A stretch of 64,000 nucleotides of DNA from Rostratula benghalensis. Its lineage: Eukaryota > Chordata > Aves > Charadriiformes > Rostratulidae. The first letter of the stretch is position 1, and every line of letters begins with the position of its first letter. The stretch spans positions 1,503,971 through 1,567,970 of the forward strand of contig VXAI01000180.1 in NCBI GenBank assembly GCA_013399305.1, in the 5' to 3' direction. This document shows positions 32,536 to 43,818 of the stretch, in pieces. A model generated the notes under the pieces. The model ran no database searches, was not told where the DNA came from, and worked only from the letters and a program-made list of their open reading frames with translations. Position numbers and translations under genes: made by a program.

Positions 32536-33156
32536 AGGTTGCAGCATGGACAGCTGGGGTTAGCTGCTTAGGGATGACGTTAGAAGCATATTCTCCTTGG
32601 TAGTGACTTCAGACAGGTCTAGAAAGAGAAGTTATATTTAGACCAATGTCAACTTTGCTACCAAAATACAGGGGAGAAGTATTATTTGCTGTGATCAAAC
32701 TCTCCCAAGTTGTAGGTTGATTTATTGAGTGAAAATGAGAGCACTTGACTTTAAAACAGCCAAAATATTTATGTACATAAGGATGTCCTCTGATGTTTTG
32801 TTTTAAAGTCCTGGCTGACTTCCATGCTTCCTTCTGGGTTGTTCATTGGGGGGAAGGTTATGCTTGAACAAGTGTGTGTAAGTGCTGATTAACCCAGAGA
32901 GGGCTTTTGGGAGGTCTTTCATTGCTGTTTCTGGGTCACCGATGTCCTCAGCTTGAGATACACCTTCCATTTCTTTGCCCTTTTTCTCAGAGTAGAGCCA
33001 TCTGAATTTGTGACCCCTGAGATAGTGCACGTGGTCATTTAGCTGAGATGCTGCTTCAGTTCCTTGTAGAAGTAACGTTGCATAAACTTAAGTGTAAAAC
33101 CTTTTAAGGCAGTGTTCTTCTAGGTATGGCTCTAAAATACCTGCTTCTGACTAATT

Positions 33157-33181
33157 TTTATTTTTTATTTTTTATTTTTTA
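33157..33181 (+). repeat. (TTTTTA)n tract before exon F acceptor
   Basis: Three to four TTTTTAT-like units sit at the place of the polypyrimidine tract for the acceptor at 33191. Confidence 0.8.
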
Positions 33182-33191
33182 ACTAAATCAG

Positions 33192-33242
33192 GAAATGGCC
33201 AACATTCTGGCACAAAAGCAGCTTCGCTCCATCATCTTAACT
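33192..33242 (+). CDS. ELMO1: ELMO1 exon F (residues ~261-277)
   Basis: This is a 51-nt exon encoding 17 residues, EMANILAQKQLRSIILT, identical to the human residues I recall. The acceptor AAATCAG ends at 33191, preceded by a (TTTTA)n tract at about 33157-33181, and the donor GTAAGT starts at 33243. Both junctions are phase 0, so the exon is symmetrical. It continues the helical armadillo-like region. The acceptor lacks a classical C/T-rich tract and appears to depend on the T-rich pentamer repeat, a detail that could make it sensitive to repeat-length changes. Confidence 0.95.
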
Positions 33243-34870
33243 GTAAGTATATAATAGCAAATAGGAAAAAGTGACTCCAAGTTTTTGTTTGTAGGTTTTA
33301 TCTTAGTATATTTTAATTGCCCTTGAATTTTGGTACATTGTTAAGCCTGTAGCACACAACATAAAGGTTTGGTTGTTGAATGGGTTCAAAACTGACAATC
33401 AGAAAGGGTGTTTCCCAGTCAAAAAAATTGTGGTTTCTTCATGAAAATATAATAGTGTATAAAAGAATAAGATCTCCATAATTTTCTTCCCCTGGAGAAT
33501 GTGAACTTTTATCGTGCAGGTGAGGGGTTGTGTGAGGACTTTATAGCAAGTCCTCTGTGTTCAAGTTTGGAGCCGATGGAGCAGAATGAAGGTGATGGAC
33601 ACTGCCACTGAAAATCAGAGGGATTTTGCCTTTCATCTTAGAGTAAAAACCATCCTCAAGAAAACAAGGGGAAGTGCTCTCACTCTGTTAGGAGATACTG
33701 GGTGGTGTAAAACCCACCAGTGACCAGACACCACCTTGCTCTTTCTTATTGATTGTCATCGTTTCACTGATGCCTACAAAACCCCAGAACTTACCTCAGA
33801 AGGCACATTTTACACCGCTCGGCTTCGCGATAAATTCGGTACAAGCATATGGACAATATTCTTAGGTGTTCAATTACTATCATAAAATGCTCCAGTGCCT
33901 TTTGGCACACAGATTTAGTTTCTTATTTAATTATTTATGTATTTCTCTGGAATTGTGTAATATCAGCTGCTGTATCCGTCTCCTACTTGATGCTGTGTTC
34001 AGTGACCTGGCTCTGATTCCCGTACAGAACCACTTTGGGTTTTTTTTCTGGCACGCTGGGGATTTTGAAGTGTTCCATCAGTTTGGTGTCAGCTTTCTGG
34101 ATGTGGTGATTCGGCGTGTGTGGGGAATTGTACACCAATATATTTCAAAGCAGTCTTCCCCACGAAGATCAGTCGTGTCTGGTAGGGGTAGGATTGTGCT
34201 GGGAAGTTGACTCCTCCAGCAGTAGCCCTATTATATCACTGTATTTGCTGGTTACGTTTGCAGCCTGGATACTTTTCTGCTTGGGCAGCTGCTCTCTTAA
34301 TATTTATGAATATACTCCCCTTGTTTTTTATATATATATATATATCTATATATTTACAGAGCTCTAATGCTTTTTAGTTAAGAAGTTCTTTCTTTGGAGT
34401 CACTTTGCAGTACCAATGTTTAAATGATTTTTTTAATGCCACTTCTCAATATTTGTGAATATACTCCCCTTTTTATATATATGTATATTTACAGAGCTCT
34501 AATGCTTTTGTTAAGGAGTAAATTGTTTCCTTGAAGTCATTTCGCATACCAATGTTTAAATGATTTTTTTTTTTTTTTAAATGCTAATTCTCATCTTATA
34601 CATAGGCTCCATCTACTGGCTCTAAGGAGAAAGCTTTGGTCTATTACTGCAAAGCCCTGTGCAATAACATTAGTTCTGTAGTATCTAAATTAGTTTAGAT
34701 ACTATATCTAAACTAGATCTAAATCTAAATTTTCTCCTGATTTGATTTTCTTCTTTCTGGAGTACACACTATTGCACAGCAAACACACACTTCAAGCAAT
34801 GGAAACCCCTGAGTGCACTTGATGGCATTTTTTTCCTAAGATGGTATTCAAGGATTCTCTTTCTTTGCAG
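33243..34870 (+). other. Intron F-G (1628 bp)
   Basis: This is the only intron in the window without a CR1 copy. Its main feature is a tandem duplication of about 149 bp (34299-34447 and 34448-34594) with TA-rich cores. I see nothing in 33243-34298 beyond unremarkable intron sequence. Confidence 0.85.
34299..34594 (+). repeat. Tandem duplication of ~149 bp with TA cores
   Basis: Unit 1 (34299-34447) and unit 2 (34448-34594) share ATATACTCCCCT, a TA-rich core, TTTACAGAGCTCTAATGC, and CCAATGTTTAAATGATTTTT in the same order. They differ in TA and T run lengths. Confidence 0.88.
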
Positions 34871-34993
34871 CATGTTATCAGGACACAGAGGGCCATCAAT
34901 AACGAAATGGCACACCAGCTTTATGTTCTGCAAGTGCTTACCTTCAACCTCCTGGAAGACAGAATGATGACAAAAATGGATCCACAGGATCAG
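34871..34993 (+). CDS. ELMO1: ELMO1 exon G (residues ~278-318)
   Basis: The acceptor TTCTTTGCAG ends at 34870 and the donor GTAAGC starts at 34994. The 123-nt exon encodes 41 residues, from [20 protein letters not shown] to [11 protein letters not shown], with both junctions in phase 0. It closes the armadillo-like region and leads into the ELMO/CED-12 domain, which starts with exon H. Only one difference from human is apparent to me (RTQR instead of RAQR). A tandemly duplicated 149-bp block ends about 280 bp upstream of the acceptor. An antisense CR1 starts about 165 bp downstream of the donor, so the exon is closely framed by repeats. Confidence 0.97.
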
Positions 34994-35156
34994 GTAAGCA
35001 TCTGGCATTATTTGGTCAGAACAGGAAGGGGACAACTGCTCACTGCTGGGGCTAAAGCTCTTTATGGAGGAAATGATGCTGCTGGGAATGCTCACACCAT
35101 TCATTCATTCATTCTGTCTCTCTGTTAAGTTGGGTTATGTTTTTTGGTTGGTAGAA

Positions 35157-35555
35157 GTTGCAAAATGATACGGGGTTGGAAGAGACCTCTGGAGATCATC
35201 CAGTCCAACCCCCTGCCAAAGCAGGTTCACACAGAGCAGGTTCCACAGGAACGTGTCCAGGTGGGTTTGGAATGTCTCCAGAGATGGAGACTCCACCACC
35301 TCTCTGGGCAGCCTCTGCCAGGGCTCTGCCACCCTCATAGCAAAGAAGTTCCTCCTCGTGTTCAGATGGAACTTCTCGTGTTCCAGTTTGTGCCCGTTGT
35401 CCCTTGTGCTGTCCCTGGGCACCACTGAGAAAAGCCTGGCCCCATCCTCCCCCATCCTCCCTTGGAGTATTTCTATGTGTTGATCAGATCCCCCCTCAGC
35501 CTTCATCTTCTCCAGACTAAAAAGACCCAAGTCCCTCAGCCTTTCATGGCTGGGA
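35157..35555 (-). mobile_element. CR1 LINE 3' fragment, group C
   Basis: The antisense 3' end begins GCAAAATGATACGGGGTTGG and is followed by the CCAACCCCCTGCCAAAGCAGG block. It lies about 165 bp after the exon G donor and continues to the segment encoding [14 protein letters not shown]. Confidence 0.92.
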
Positions 35556-36257
35556 TCAAAGGTCAAATGCTACTGGCTATTACTTTGCTTGTGCCAAAGT
35601 ACAACAAAAAATGGCCAGCCCATTCTCCTTAGCGTGTATTTGTGTGAAGTGAATTTGGTGTCATTCTGAGCTCCAAGCAGTAGCCAAGCATTTGTTTCTT
35701 CTGCGTAGTTCTCAGAAGCAATAGAGATATATGGTCCTTCCTGAAAGAACTTCTGTGGGGCTAAAATGTTTACGAGACAGCTGTCTGGCATGCTAGAGTT
35801 GACATCAATTCATGTTACAACAAAACTCATTTTTGTTACTGGGAACCTAGGTAGTAGTTCTTGGATTGTTTATTGCTTGTTGTGTCCTACCACCACCTCT
35901 ACAATTGTTCTTGTGCAAATTAAGACACTTACTGCCTGAAGACGTTCAACTTTATATTTAAAGTCAATGAATCATAGAGAAGATATTCTTTGGGTTTTTA
36001 GTTTGGCCTTTTTTTAGGCCCTGTACAAGGGGGAACCTGATTTAATTTTTAAGGTGGAGTTGTGGTAAGACTATTGGTAATTCGAAGAGGAGGACGTGGA
36101 GAGCAAAATGGTTGTAAACACAAGCAGCTTCATGCTGTGGGATTTTACCCTTGGTGTTTCTTAAGTATGAGTCAGGAAAGTTTGACCCTCAGGAATGACA
36201 CCATGTTAAAAGTAGCGTGTATCTCCATACACAGTGACTAACACAGTGTTAGTATTG

Positions 36258-37060
36258 ATGACAGAAGGGTTAGAGTTGGAAGGGACTTTCAAGATGATCC
36301 AGTTCCAACGCCCTGCCCTGGGCAGGGACACCTCCCACCACACCAGGTCCCTCCAAGCCCCATCCAGCCTGGCCTTGAACCCCTCCAGGGATGGGGCAGC
36401 CATAGCTTCTCTGGGCAACCTCTTCCAGGCTCTCACCACCCTCACAGCAAAGAATTTCTTTCTGGTATCTCCTCTAAATTTCCCCTCTTCCAATTTAGAA
36501 TCATCATCCCTCATCCTATGGCTCTAATCCCTGATCCAGAGTCCCTCCCCATCTCTCCTGTAGCCCCCTTCAGGTCCTGGAAGGCCGATCGATACAAGTC
36601 TTCCCGGAGCCTTCTCTTCTCCAGGCTGAACAACCCCAGCTCCCTCAGCCTGTCTTCATAGCAGAGGTGCTCCAGCCCCTCTGAGCATCTTCATAGCCCT
36701 CTGCTGCGCCCATTCCAACAGGTCCATGCCCTTTCTATGTTGAGGGCACCAGGGCTGGACACAGTAACTCCAGGTGGGGTCTCATGAGGGCAGAGCAGAG
36801 GGACAGAATCCTCTCCTTCACTCTGCTGCCCATGCTTCTTTTGATGCAGCCCAGGATGGGGTTGACCTTCTGGGCTGCCAGTGCTCTCTGCCAGCTTCTC
36901 ATCCATGGGCACTCCCAAGTCCTTCTCCTCAGAGCTACTCTCCAACCATTCTCCACCCAACCTGTATTTATGCCATGGCCCAGGTACAGGACCTTGTACT
37001 TGGCCTGGTTGAACTTCATGAGATTTGTACAGGCCCACCTCTCAAGCCTGTCCAGATCCC
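36258..37060 (-). mobile_element. CR1 LINE, antisense copy, group B
   Basis: It runs from GGGTTAGAGTTGGAAGGGAC through the group B 3' block and the ORF2 C-terminal region to the reversed LDRLERWACTNLMKFNQAKY segment near 37060. Stops and shifts interrupt the frame. The terminal ATTCTATG tail is no longer recognisable. Confidence 0.93.
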
Positions 37061-37478
37061 ATGATGAGGTGGTTATTGCTATCTTGAGACACATCTAGTG
37101 ATGTGTAACTGTAGTAATTCCTCTCTTGCCTGTTCCTGTGCTAGCAAAAATCATAGAATCACCAGAAGCAATGCAGAGTGCTGAGCGATTTGTTGATTTC
37201 ATCCTTCAGCCAGTGGCCTTGCTGACATGGGCCTAGCTTCTGGAAGTCAGCACTTGAGCATCTGCATGTGAACCTCACAAATGTGAGGACTTTGGAGAAC
37301 GGGAGCCGTAAAGCCATTCTTGCTGACTGTCTCTCTGAGTATGAAGCAGGGAATTCAGACAAAGAAAGGTTGGGAAGGGGGGGGAATACAGTGTTTTGAA
37401 TCATCTTTTGTGGTATTGGTTATAAAAGCGAGGGGCAAGTTCTTTTAACCATTTTTTTTAAACCTTGTTTTAACGTAG

Positions 37479-37610
37479 GCTCAGCGGGATATCATATTTG
37501 AACTCCGAAGAATTGCGTTTGATGCAGAATCTGAGCCCAACAACAGTAGTGGCAGTATTGAGAAACGGAAATCTATGTATACTCGAGACTATAAAAAGCT
37601 TGGATTTATT
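37479..37610 (+). CDS. ELMO1: ELMO1 exon H (residues ~319-362, start of ELMO domain)
   Basis: The acceptor TTTAACGTAG ends at 37478 and the donor GTGAGT starts at 37611. The 132-nt exon encodes 44 residues in phase 0, [20 protein letters not shown] followed by [20 protein letters not shown] and LGFI. This is the beginning of the ELMO (CED-12) domain, a region shared with ELMOD family proteins. The segment NNSSGS before [13 protein letters not shown] is the serine-rich linker that differs between ELMO paralogues. Here it has the ELMO1 form, with Ile where I recall Met in human. Exon A also begins with GCTCAG, but this is coincidence at the acceptor. Confidence 0.97.
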
Positions 37611-38613
37611 GTGAGTATTTTTGCGCGGTGGGACACTGGAAGTGGGTGAGTGCCTCTGCTGTGGTACATCCTATAATCACTCACTTCTCTTACTTGGTCT
37701 TCTGACCATTTCCTTCAAGGGAATAGATCTTGGTTTTCTTATTTTGTTTTGTTTTAAAATCCCTTTAACGCCAAATTAACTGTTTTAGCAGAACTTAGGG
37801 CTAATTGGAATAAAGAACTACCTGAGGTTGAAGCATGTGGTTTTGTGCAACGTACCAAAATTAAAATCTTAACTTTTAATGATACCTTGGATGAACAGAC
37901 ATTGTTTAATGGAGCTGTGGCAGACCTGTATAGTCATTGAACTCTGTTAGTAATAGTGTGGACTGATGAGCACAACAGATCTGAGGAAGGACTCTGTGGT
38001 ATTTACTATTTACATGGCCCTATAAGTATTTACTCACAGGGCCTTGTGTTTTGGTTGCTTGAAGTCCTTTCATCTGTGAGTAGGACTGCAGAGTCCCTTA
38101 CTTAATCAGACCAATTGGAGTTCTGGTCTTGCCCGAAACTGTTGGGGAGCAGAACACCATCTGGCTAAACTGTGGCATATATTTATGTACATGAATAATG
38201 TGGATTTTTTCCCCCCTGTGGAATCAGAGCATGTACACATCCACTACAATCGCTGTCTTGATTTATTGTTTATTCTAGGTTAGTATGTGATTTTCTTTTT
38301 CCTTAGAAAAATTGCATATTTTGTGGCTTATGTGATTCATTACTTTGCTGTTGGGCCTGGCAAATACACCCAGAATATAGTACTGTAGCCATAGTTATAG
38401 ACATGGTGGTTTTAAACACTCTTGGTGGAAGCTGAAGTTCGCTGTGAGGCTTGAGCCCTCTGCCCTGCCCTGTGGTGGCAGGCTCAAGGTTACGCAGTTC
38501 CCTTCTGGTTTGGGGAGGAGGCGTTCTGGGTTCTGATAGTTGTTTTCACTGCTGATAAGTGAGGAAAATTACTGCTGTATCAGTGCTGTTGTGTTTGTAA
38601 GGAGTCCTTAGGA

Positions 38614-38757
38614 AATCATAGAATGGTTAGAGTTGGAAGGGACCTTCAAGATCATCCAGTTCCAACCCCCCTGCCCTGGGCAGGGACACCTCCCACCACA
38701 CCAGGTCCCTCCAAGCCCCATCCAGCCTGGCCTTGAACCCCTCCAGGGATGGGGCAG
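38614..38757 (-). mobile_element. CR1 3' end, very short, group B
   Basis: Only about 144 bp are present, from AATCATAGAATGGTTAGAG to CCAGGGATGGGGCAG, after which unrelated sequence begins. Sequence identity to other group B copies is very high, so this is a severely 5'-truncated but young insertion. Confidence 0.9.
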
Positions 38758-38871
38758 GGCTTTTGATCTTATTCTTCAGAAATCCCTTGTTTCACATCAC
38801 GAAGTAGTGCTCTGAAGATAAAAGCTATTCAGTTTTCTCATGGGTTCTTTCCTGGTGTCTTTCCTTTATAA

Positions 38872-39150
38872 ATCAAAGAACTGTCTGGGTTGGAAGGGAC
38901 CTTTCAGATCACCTAGTCCGACCACCAACCCAACTCTGATCAAACCCATCCCTAACCCATGGCTCTCAGCACTCTCTCAACCCGGCTTTTCAATCCCTCC
39001 AGGGATGGGGCCTCAGCCCCTGCCCTGGGCAGCCCAGCCCAAGCCTTCACAACCCTTTCCCTCAAAACATTTCTCCTCATCTCCAACCTGAACCTCCCCT
39101 GGGGCACCTGGAGGCCATTTCCTCTTGTCCCATGGCCTGGGACTTGGGAA
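38872..39150 (-). mobile_element. CR1 LINE 3' fragment, group A
   Basis: The copy is antisense, from CAAAGAACTGTCTGGGTTGG to CTTGTCCCATGGCCTGGGAC, and is truncated there. It lies only about 115 bp from the preceding CR1 of another group, in the same orientation. Confidence 0.92.
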
Positions 39151-40917
39151 GAAGTAAAGAGGCAGAGTGAAGTCATGCAGCAAAAGGCCATGAACAATTC
39201 TGGATAATTTGGATGATATGGATTAGCAGTAGTCAATTAAACAGTAGACTGAGATGGGCTCTGAAAAAGGAAAAACTGAGCCAGACTGGAGTAGGGTGAG
39301 GATGCCGTGCTCTGCTGGAGCATTAGTAGTCCTTAAATTCTGTGAGTTGATGGTGTCAGCTGGATCTCTGAAACTGCTTCATTCCAGCTGGTGTCTGGAT
39401 TAATAGTAGGAGTCTGTCTGCCTAGGGAGGGTAAAACTTTCCTAGGACGGAGGGCAAGAGAGAGATGGACAGAAGCAGACCCTTCACTGTTCCTCTTGAA
39501 GACCTGAGGATGGTCATCCTTTTTCTTCCTACGAATGGAAAGCCTGAATGTGTGAAGTCTTAATATCTTAGGAGTTGGAGGAGTGGGAAAGCCTGGAATG
39601 GGAAGCTGAAGTTTTGTGATATGGGGATTAAAATCTGGAACTGGTGTAAAATGCTGAAGAACTCATCTAAAAGGTCTTGAAGGGTTTTCAGCTGTTTTTT
39701 CAGCTGTTCTGTTCACAGCTCTGATGTTTACTGCTGTTGGGGACATTGAGCAGTGATAGGAAGTGTCACATTGTTTATCCCTTGGGGGAACTTTTCAACT
39801 GCAGAAAAAAAAGTAATGCTTTCTCACATTTTGGTTCTGTTGTTGGCTTTGGTGGTGGCAGAAGAACATTTTTAGAATGATGCTGTCTGTGCCAAAAGAG
39901 ATGTGATCCTTTTTTGAATTTTAAATTTATAAGATTTAATCATTGGCTTAATGATTGAACAGCATAAATGACGAGTTGTCTATTACTGGGAATGATTTGT
40001 AGTTTTCTATCCTCCCTTGTTCCCACAATGCTCTCTTTCCCTATCTACTATTTCAAAATTCGGGAAATTACTTCTTGCTGGGAAAATAATTAGTTTTAGA
40101 AGATTTCCTTTTGCTGAACCATTCAGAATTGCAGTGGCTGAGGCTGCTTTGCCTCAAGACAAAAGTGCCTGACCCTTAATTTGGTTGACACATTTCTATA
40201 TTTAACAATAGCCTGCTGTAGAATAAGACATTTGCCATTAATTAATGATAGGTAAATAATTAAGCACCGTGCAGCAGAGCAGAAACTGTGTCTAATGGCA
40301 CTCCACCTTCATGGGGATTCTTCTTCTCACCTTTTCTGGTAGCACATCCTTTGTAGATTTGAGCAATCTTTTATTTGACAGAATTGAGTTCACAAGTGCT
40401 CTGACCAGAAAAAAATATGTGGTCTGCACTTTGCCACTGGAATTCCCTGTAATTCTGATGCAGAGGGTAAGACAGGACCCTGTATAGCATCTCTCAGTTT
40501 CCACTCTTGTAGCCACTAGAGGTTGCCCTTCCCCAGTGTTTGAAGCTTCGTTCTCCAGTCCGTCCTTGCGTTTTGATGCTGAATTTTTTCAGCAGGTATT
40601 TTAGAAACCAACTACTGCTGGTCTGTTCCTCGGGGTAAGTTTTGAAAGGCGAAGGCTGATCGTAGATATTGATTTCTAGGTGTTGGGAGAGAGTTGCAGT
40701 TGTAAAGTGACTCTTACTTGAGCTGTTTACTAACCTTTTAATTAAAAAGACTGAAAGGTTCATGTGACTGTACACTTGGGTCTGCATTTCTGCCATGATA
40801 TTTCTTCTTCAGCCCCAGAGTGATAATTATAGCCCTCCTTCCCTTCTGTCTTGGTTTCTATTCTGCCACTATGGACCTCCTTATTCCTCTAAAGCTTTCC
40901 TCAGAACAGCCAGATGC

Positions 40918-41431
40918 CACAGAATGATAGAACTCTCTAGGTTGAAGGGACCTTTCAGCTCATCTCATCCAACCATCAACCCAGCTCTGATCAAACCCAT
41001 CCCTAACCCATGGCTCTCAGCACTCTGTCAACCCGGCTTTTCAATCCCTCCAGGGATGGGGCCTCAGCCCCTGCCCTGGGCAGCCCAGCCCAAGCCTTCA
41101 CAACCCTTTCCCTCAAAACATTTCTCTTCATCTCCAACCTGAACCTCCCCTGGGGCACCTGGAGGCCATTTCCTCTTGTCCCATGGCCTGGGACTTGGGA
41201 GAAGAGACCAACCCCCCCTGGCTCCCCCCTCCTTTCAGGGAGTTGGAGAGAGCCAGAAGGTCTCCCCTCAGCCTCTTTTCTCCAGGCTGAACACCCCCAG
41301 CTCCCTCAGCCTCTCCTCACAGGACTTCTTCTCCAGACCCCTCACCAGCTCCGTTGCCCTTCTCTGGGCCAACTCCAGCCCCTCAATGTCTTTTTTTTTT
41401 GTGGTGAGGAGCCCAAAAACTGGGCACAGTG
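40918..41431 (-). mobile_element. CR1 LINE 3' fragment, group A (A2 variant)
   Basis: This antisense copy starts CACAGAATGATAGAACTCTC. In sense orientation the SLEK segment reads GAGAAAAGAGGCTGA, a state shared with 53862-54377 that puts a stop directly after LEKRG. An expanded T run (ATGTC followed by TTTTTTTTTT) lies near 41390-41400. Confidence 0.92.
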
Positions 41432-42744
41432 CAGGAATGCTCAGGAGAGGCAGTGTCCTCAGTGACTTCAAGACAATTGTGTAAAAATTATTTTAATAAG
41501 AGCAATACAGTGAGTAATGAAATGTTACTAAAAATGATGAGGTAAGCTGCTAAAACTTGCTGTCACATTTGAACCTAAAGGAAACACTGGGCATTCCATC
41601 CTGATGCTTAAAAATAGTTGTAAAATATCAGAAGCAAAAGAAAGTTTAAAAATGGAGTGTGTCAGACAACCTGAACTCTGTAGGTGGCACAACCCTTTTG
41701 ACTTGACATTTAAACATCTTTCTCGAGTTTCCATTTGATTTTGACATTCTGCTTCCCTAATGTTCCTGTGAACGTTGCTACTTGAGAGATTTCTGGCAGA
41801 GCAACCCCAGGTCTTGAAACCTGTATTAGAAAAGTGAACAAAATATGTCAATTAAGAAAAGAAAAAAAGGAATGGAAGGGGAAGGAAATATAAATTTCCT
41901 GATTATGATATTAAAGATGTAACTAAAGGTTTTACTGGCCTATACCAGCATTTGGAGGAGTCTAGTTGTCAATTTTACAGTTAAATTTCCTCAATCTTTA
42001 TGGATATAATTCAGTCTGAAAATGGGATTTTAAAATTTTCTTTCCTATTTAAAAAAGGGGGAAAAAAAAGTCCCACTCTCACTTGTGGAAAAACAGAGGG
42101 ATGTTTTAGTTTTATTAGCTTAATATTTTAGATTATTTTACAGTATGCAGCTCTACATGGTAGTCTCATAACATGTTTTCTAAGTGAATGCTTACATCTT
42201 CCCTTTGCAGTACTACTGAAAGTTTGTCAGGATTTATTTTCTTTAATATTCACCTGAAGATAGAAATCCTTGATTTACTGTGGCTATATGGCTTGGTATT
42301 ATTTGGAGTACAGATGAACCTCGTTTTAAAAGAAAGGTGCTAATTTGTCACATTGGACAGCAGAGGGCATGAGCATCATACCACACATAGCTTGCTCGTA
42401 AAAGTTGTTGAACAGCTCACTTAAATCCAGTTCAGAAGCATTTCAGCCTTAGAAAGAGCAGAAATAACTCTTCTGGGCTGTAAACTCCCATTTCTCAGTT
42501 GAAGGCCAGCAGATGTTTGATGTTTAGGCTAAAACGATACCTCTGGGGGCAATGAAAAGTTACTCAATTTGGCTTTCCTGTGACGGTTTTTATACAGGAC
42601 ACTGTAAGTAGGGTTTCTTTTCTGCCTGGTGTGTACTGGTGAGATATTTTTTCCCCTCTGAAATAATTCCTGTTTCAAGAGTGTTTTTCAAACTTGTGCC
42701 GGCTCCGTGACAGGGGAGCTTTATTGCAATCTGGATTTGTTAGG

Positions 42745-42815
42745 TGTCTGGGGGGGTTTGAGTGTTTGTTTGGGTTTTTGTTGGGTTGGTTTTGTTGTTT
42801 TTTTTTTTTTTTTAA
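42745..42815 (+). repeat. G/T-rich tract with T run
   Basis: TGGGGGGGTTTGAGTGTTTG-like sequence is followed by a run of about 15 T. It is low-complexity only. Confidence 0.75.
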
Positions 42816-42878
42816 CAGTCCCTAAAAATCTATAAAAGCTGAGATTTTTGTAAATGTAGCTAAAGATCTAATCGGGGA

Positions 42879-43217
<339 letters not shown>

Positions 43218-43818
43218 TCAGGCTAACTCAGAAAATGCTCTGCAAACGTGAGTGACAGCAGTAAAGCATCGTTCTGTCTCCAAGCCTGAGGGACAGAAAT
43301 ACAGAAATTGAGATGCCACGCAAGCTTACTCCCCTAGCCATCCCGGGCTCGGTGGTGTTAGGAACCCCGAGGTGTGTCACCTACCACGTTCTTTCCCATA
43401 ATTTCATAGTATCAAGTTATTGTTTGCCATAAACGAGGCATTCCCCCAGTCTAACCTCGTGCTGTGTATTTAGTGCTTGGTTGGGAAAACACGGGACTGT
43501 GTTGGAAAAAGGCTTTTTGCCCATTAAAAGGAAGTGCCACACACGGAATAAAGTGATGCACACCAAGATTTGGAGCTTAGCAGAATTCCTGCTCAAACTC
43601 CACACCGACATCTCTGTTTGCTGGGACAGTCAAGTCAATGTGTGATACCTGCTCTGGCGTAGCTTGGAGGAGGGTAGCCAGGAGAGTTAGTATTTGATCT
43701 GCAGGTCTGTTCTGTGGACATCGTGAACCACTTTGAGTAGTGCAAGGAAGCGTGGGTAGATGCCTGCTGAGCACAAACAGGCGACCAGCTTGGTTGCCCT
43801 TCACGTCTCCCACAGTAT

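Larger units (their letters stand above)
30998..33191 (+). other. Intron E-F (2194 bp)
   Basis: It contains an A/C-rich tract (about 31905-32045, complement of the GT-rich tracts seen elsewhere), a + strand CR1 (32109-32535), and a (TTTTA)n tract right before the exon F acceptor (33157-33181). No gene is seen in 30998-31900 or 32536-33156. Confidence 0.85.
34994..37478 (+). other. Intron G-H (2485 bp)
   Basis: Two antisense CR1 copies of different groups (35157-35555 and 36258-37060) make up about half of the intron. Between and after them there is no gene-like signal. Confidence 0.85.

Noticed and set aside
37147..37163. AATCATAGAATCACC as a further CR1 3' end
   Set aside because: Only about 15 bases match and no CR1 body follows, so it is too little to call.
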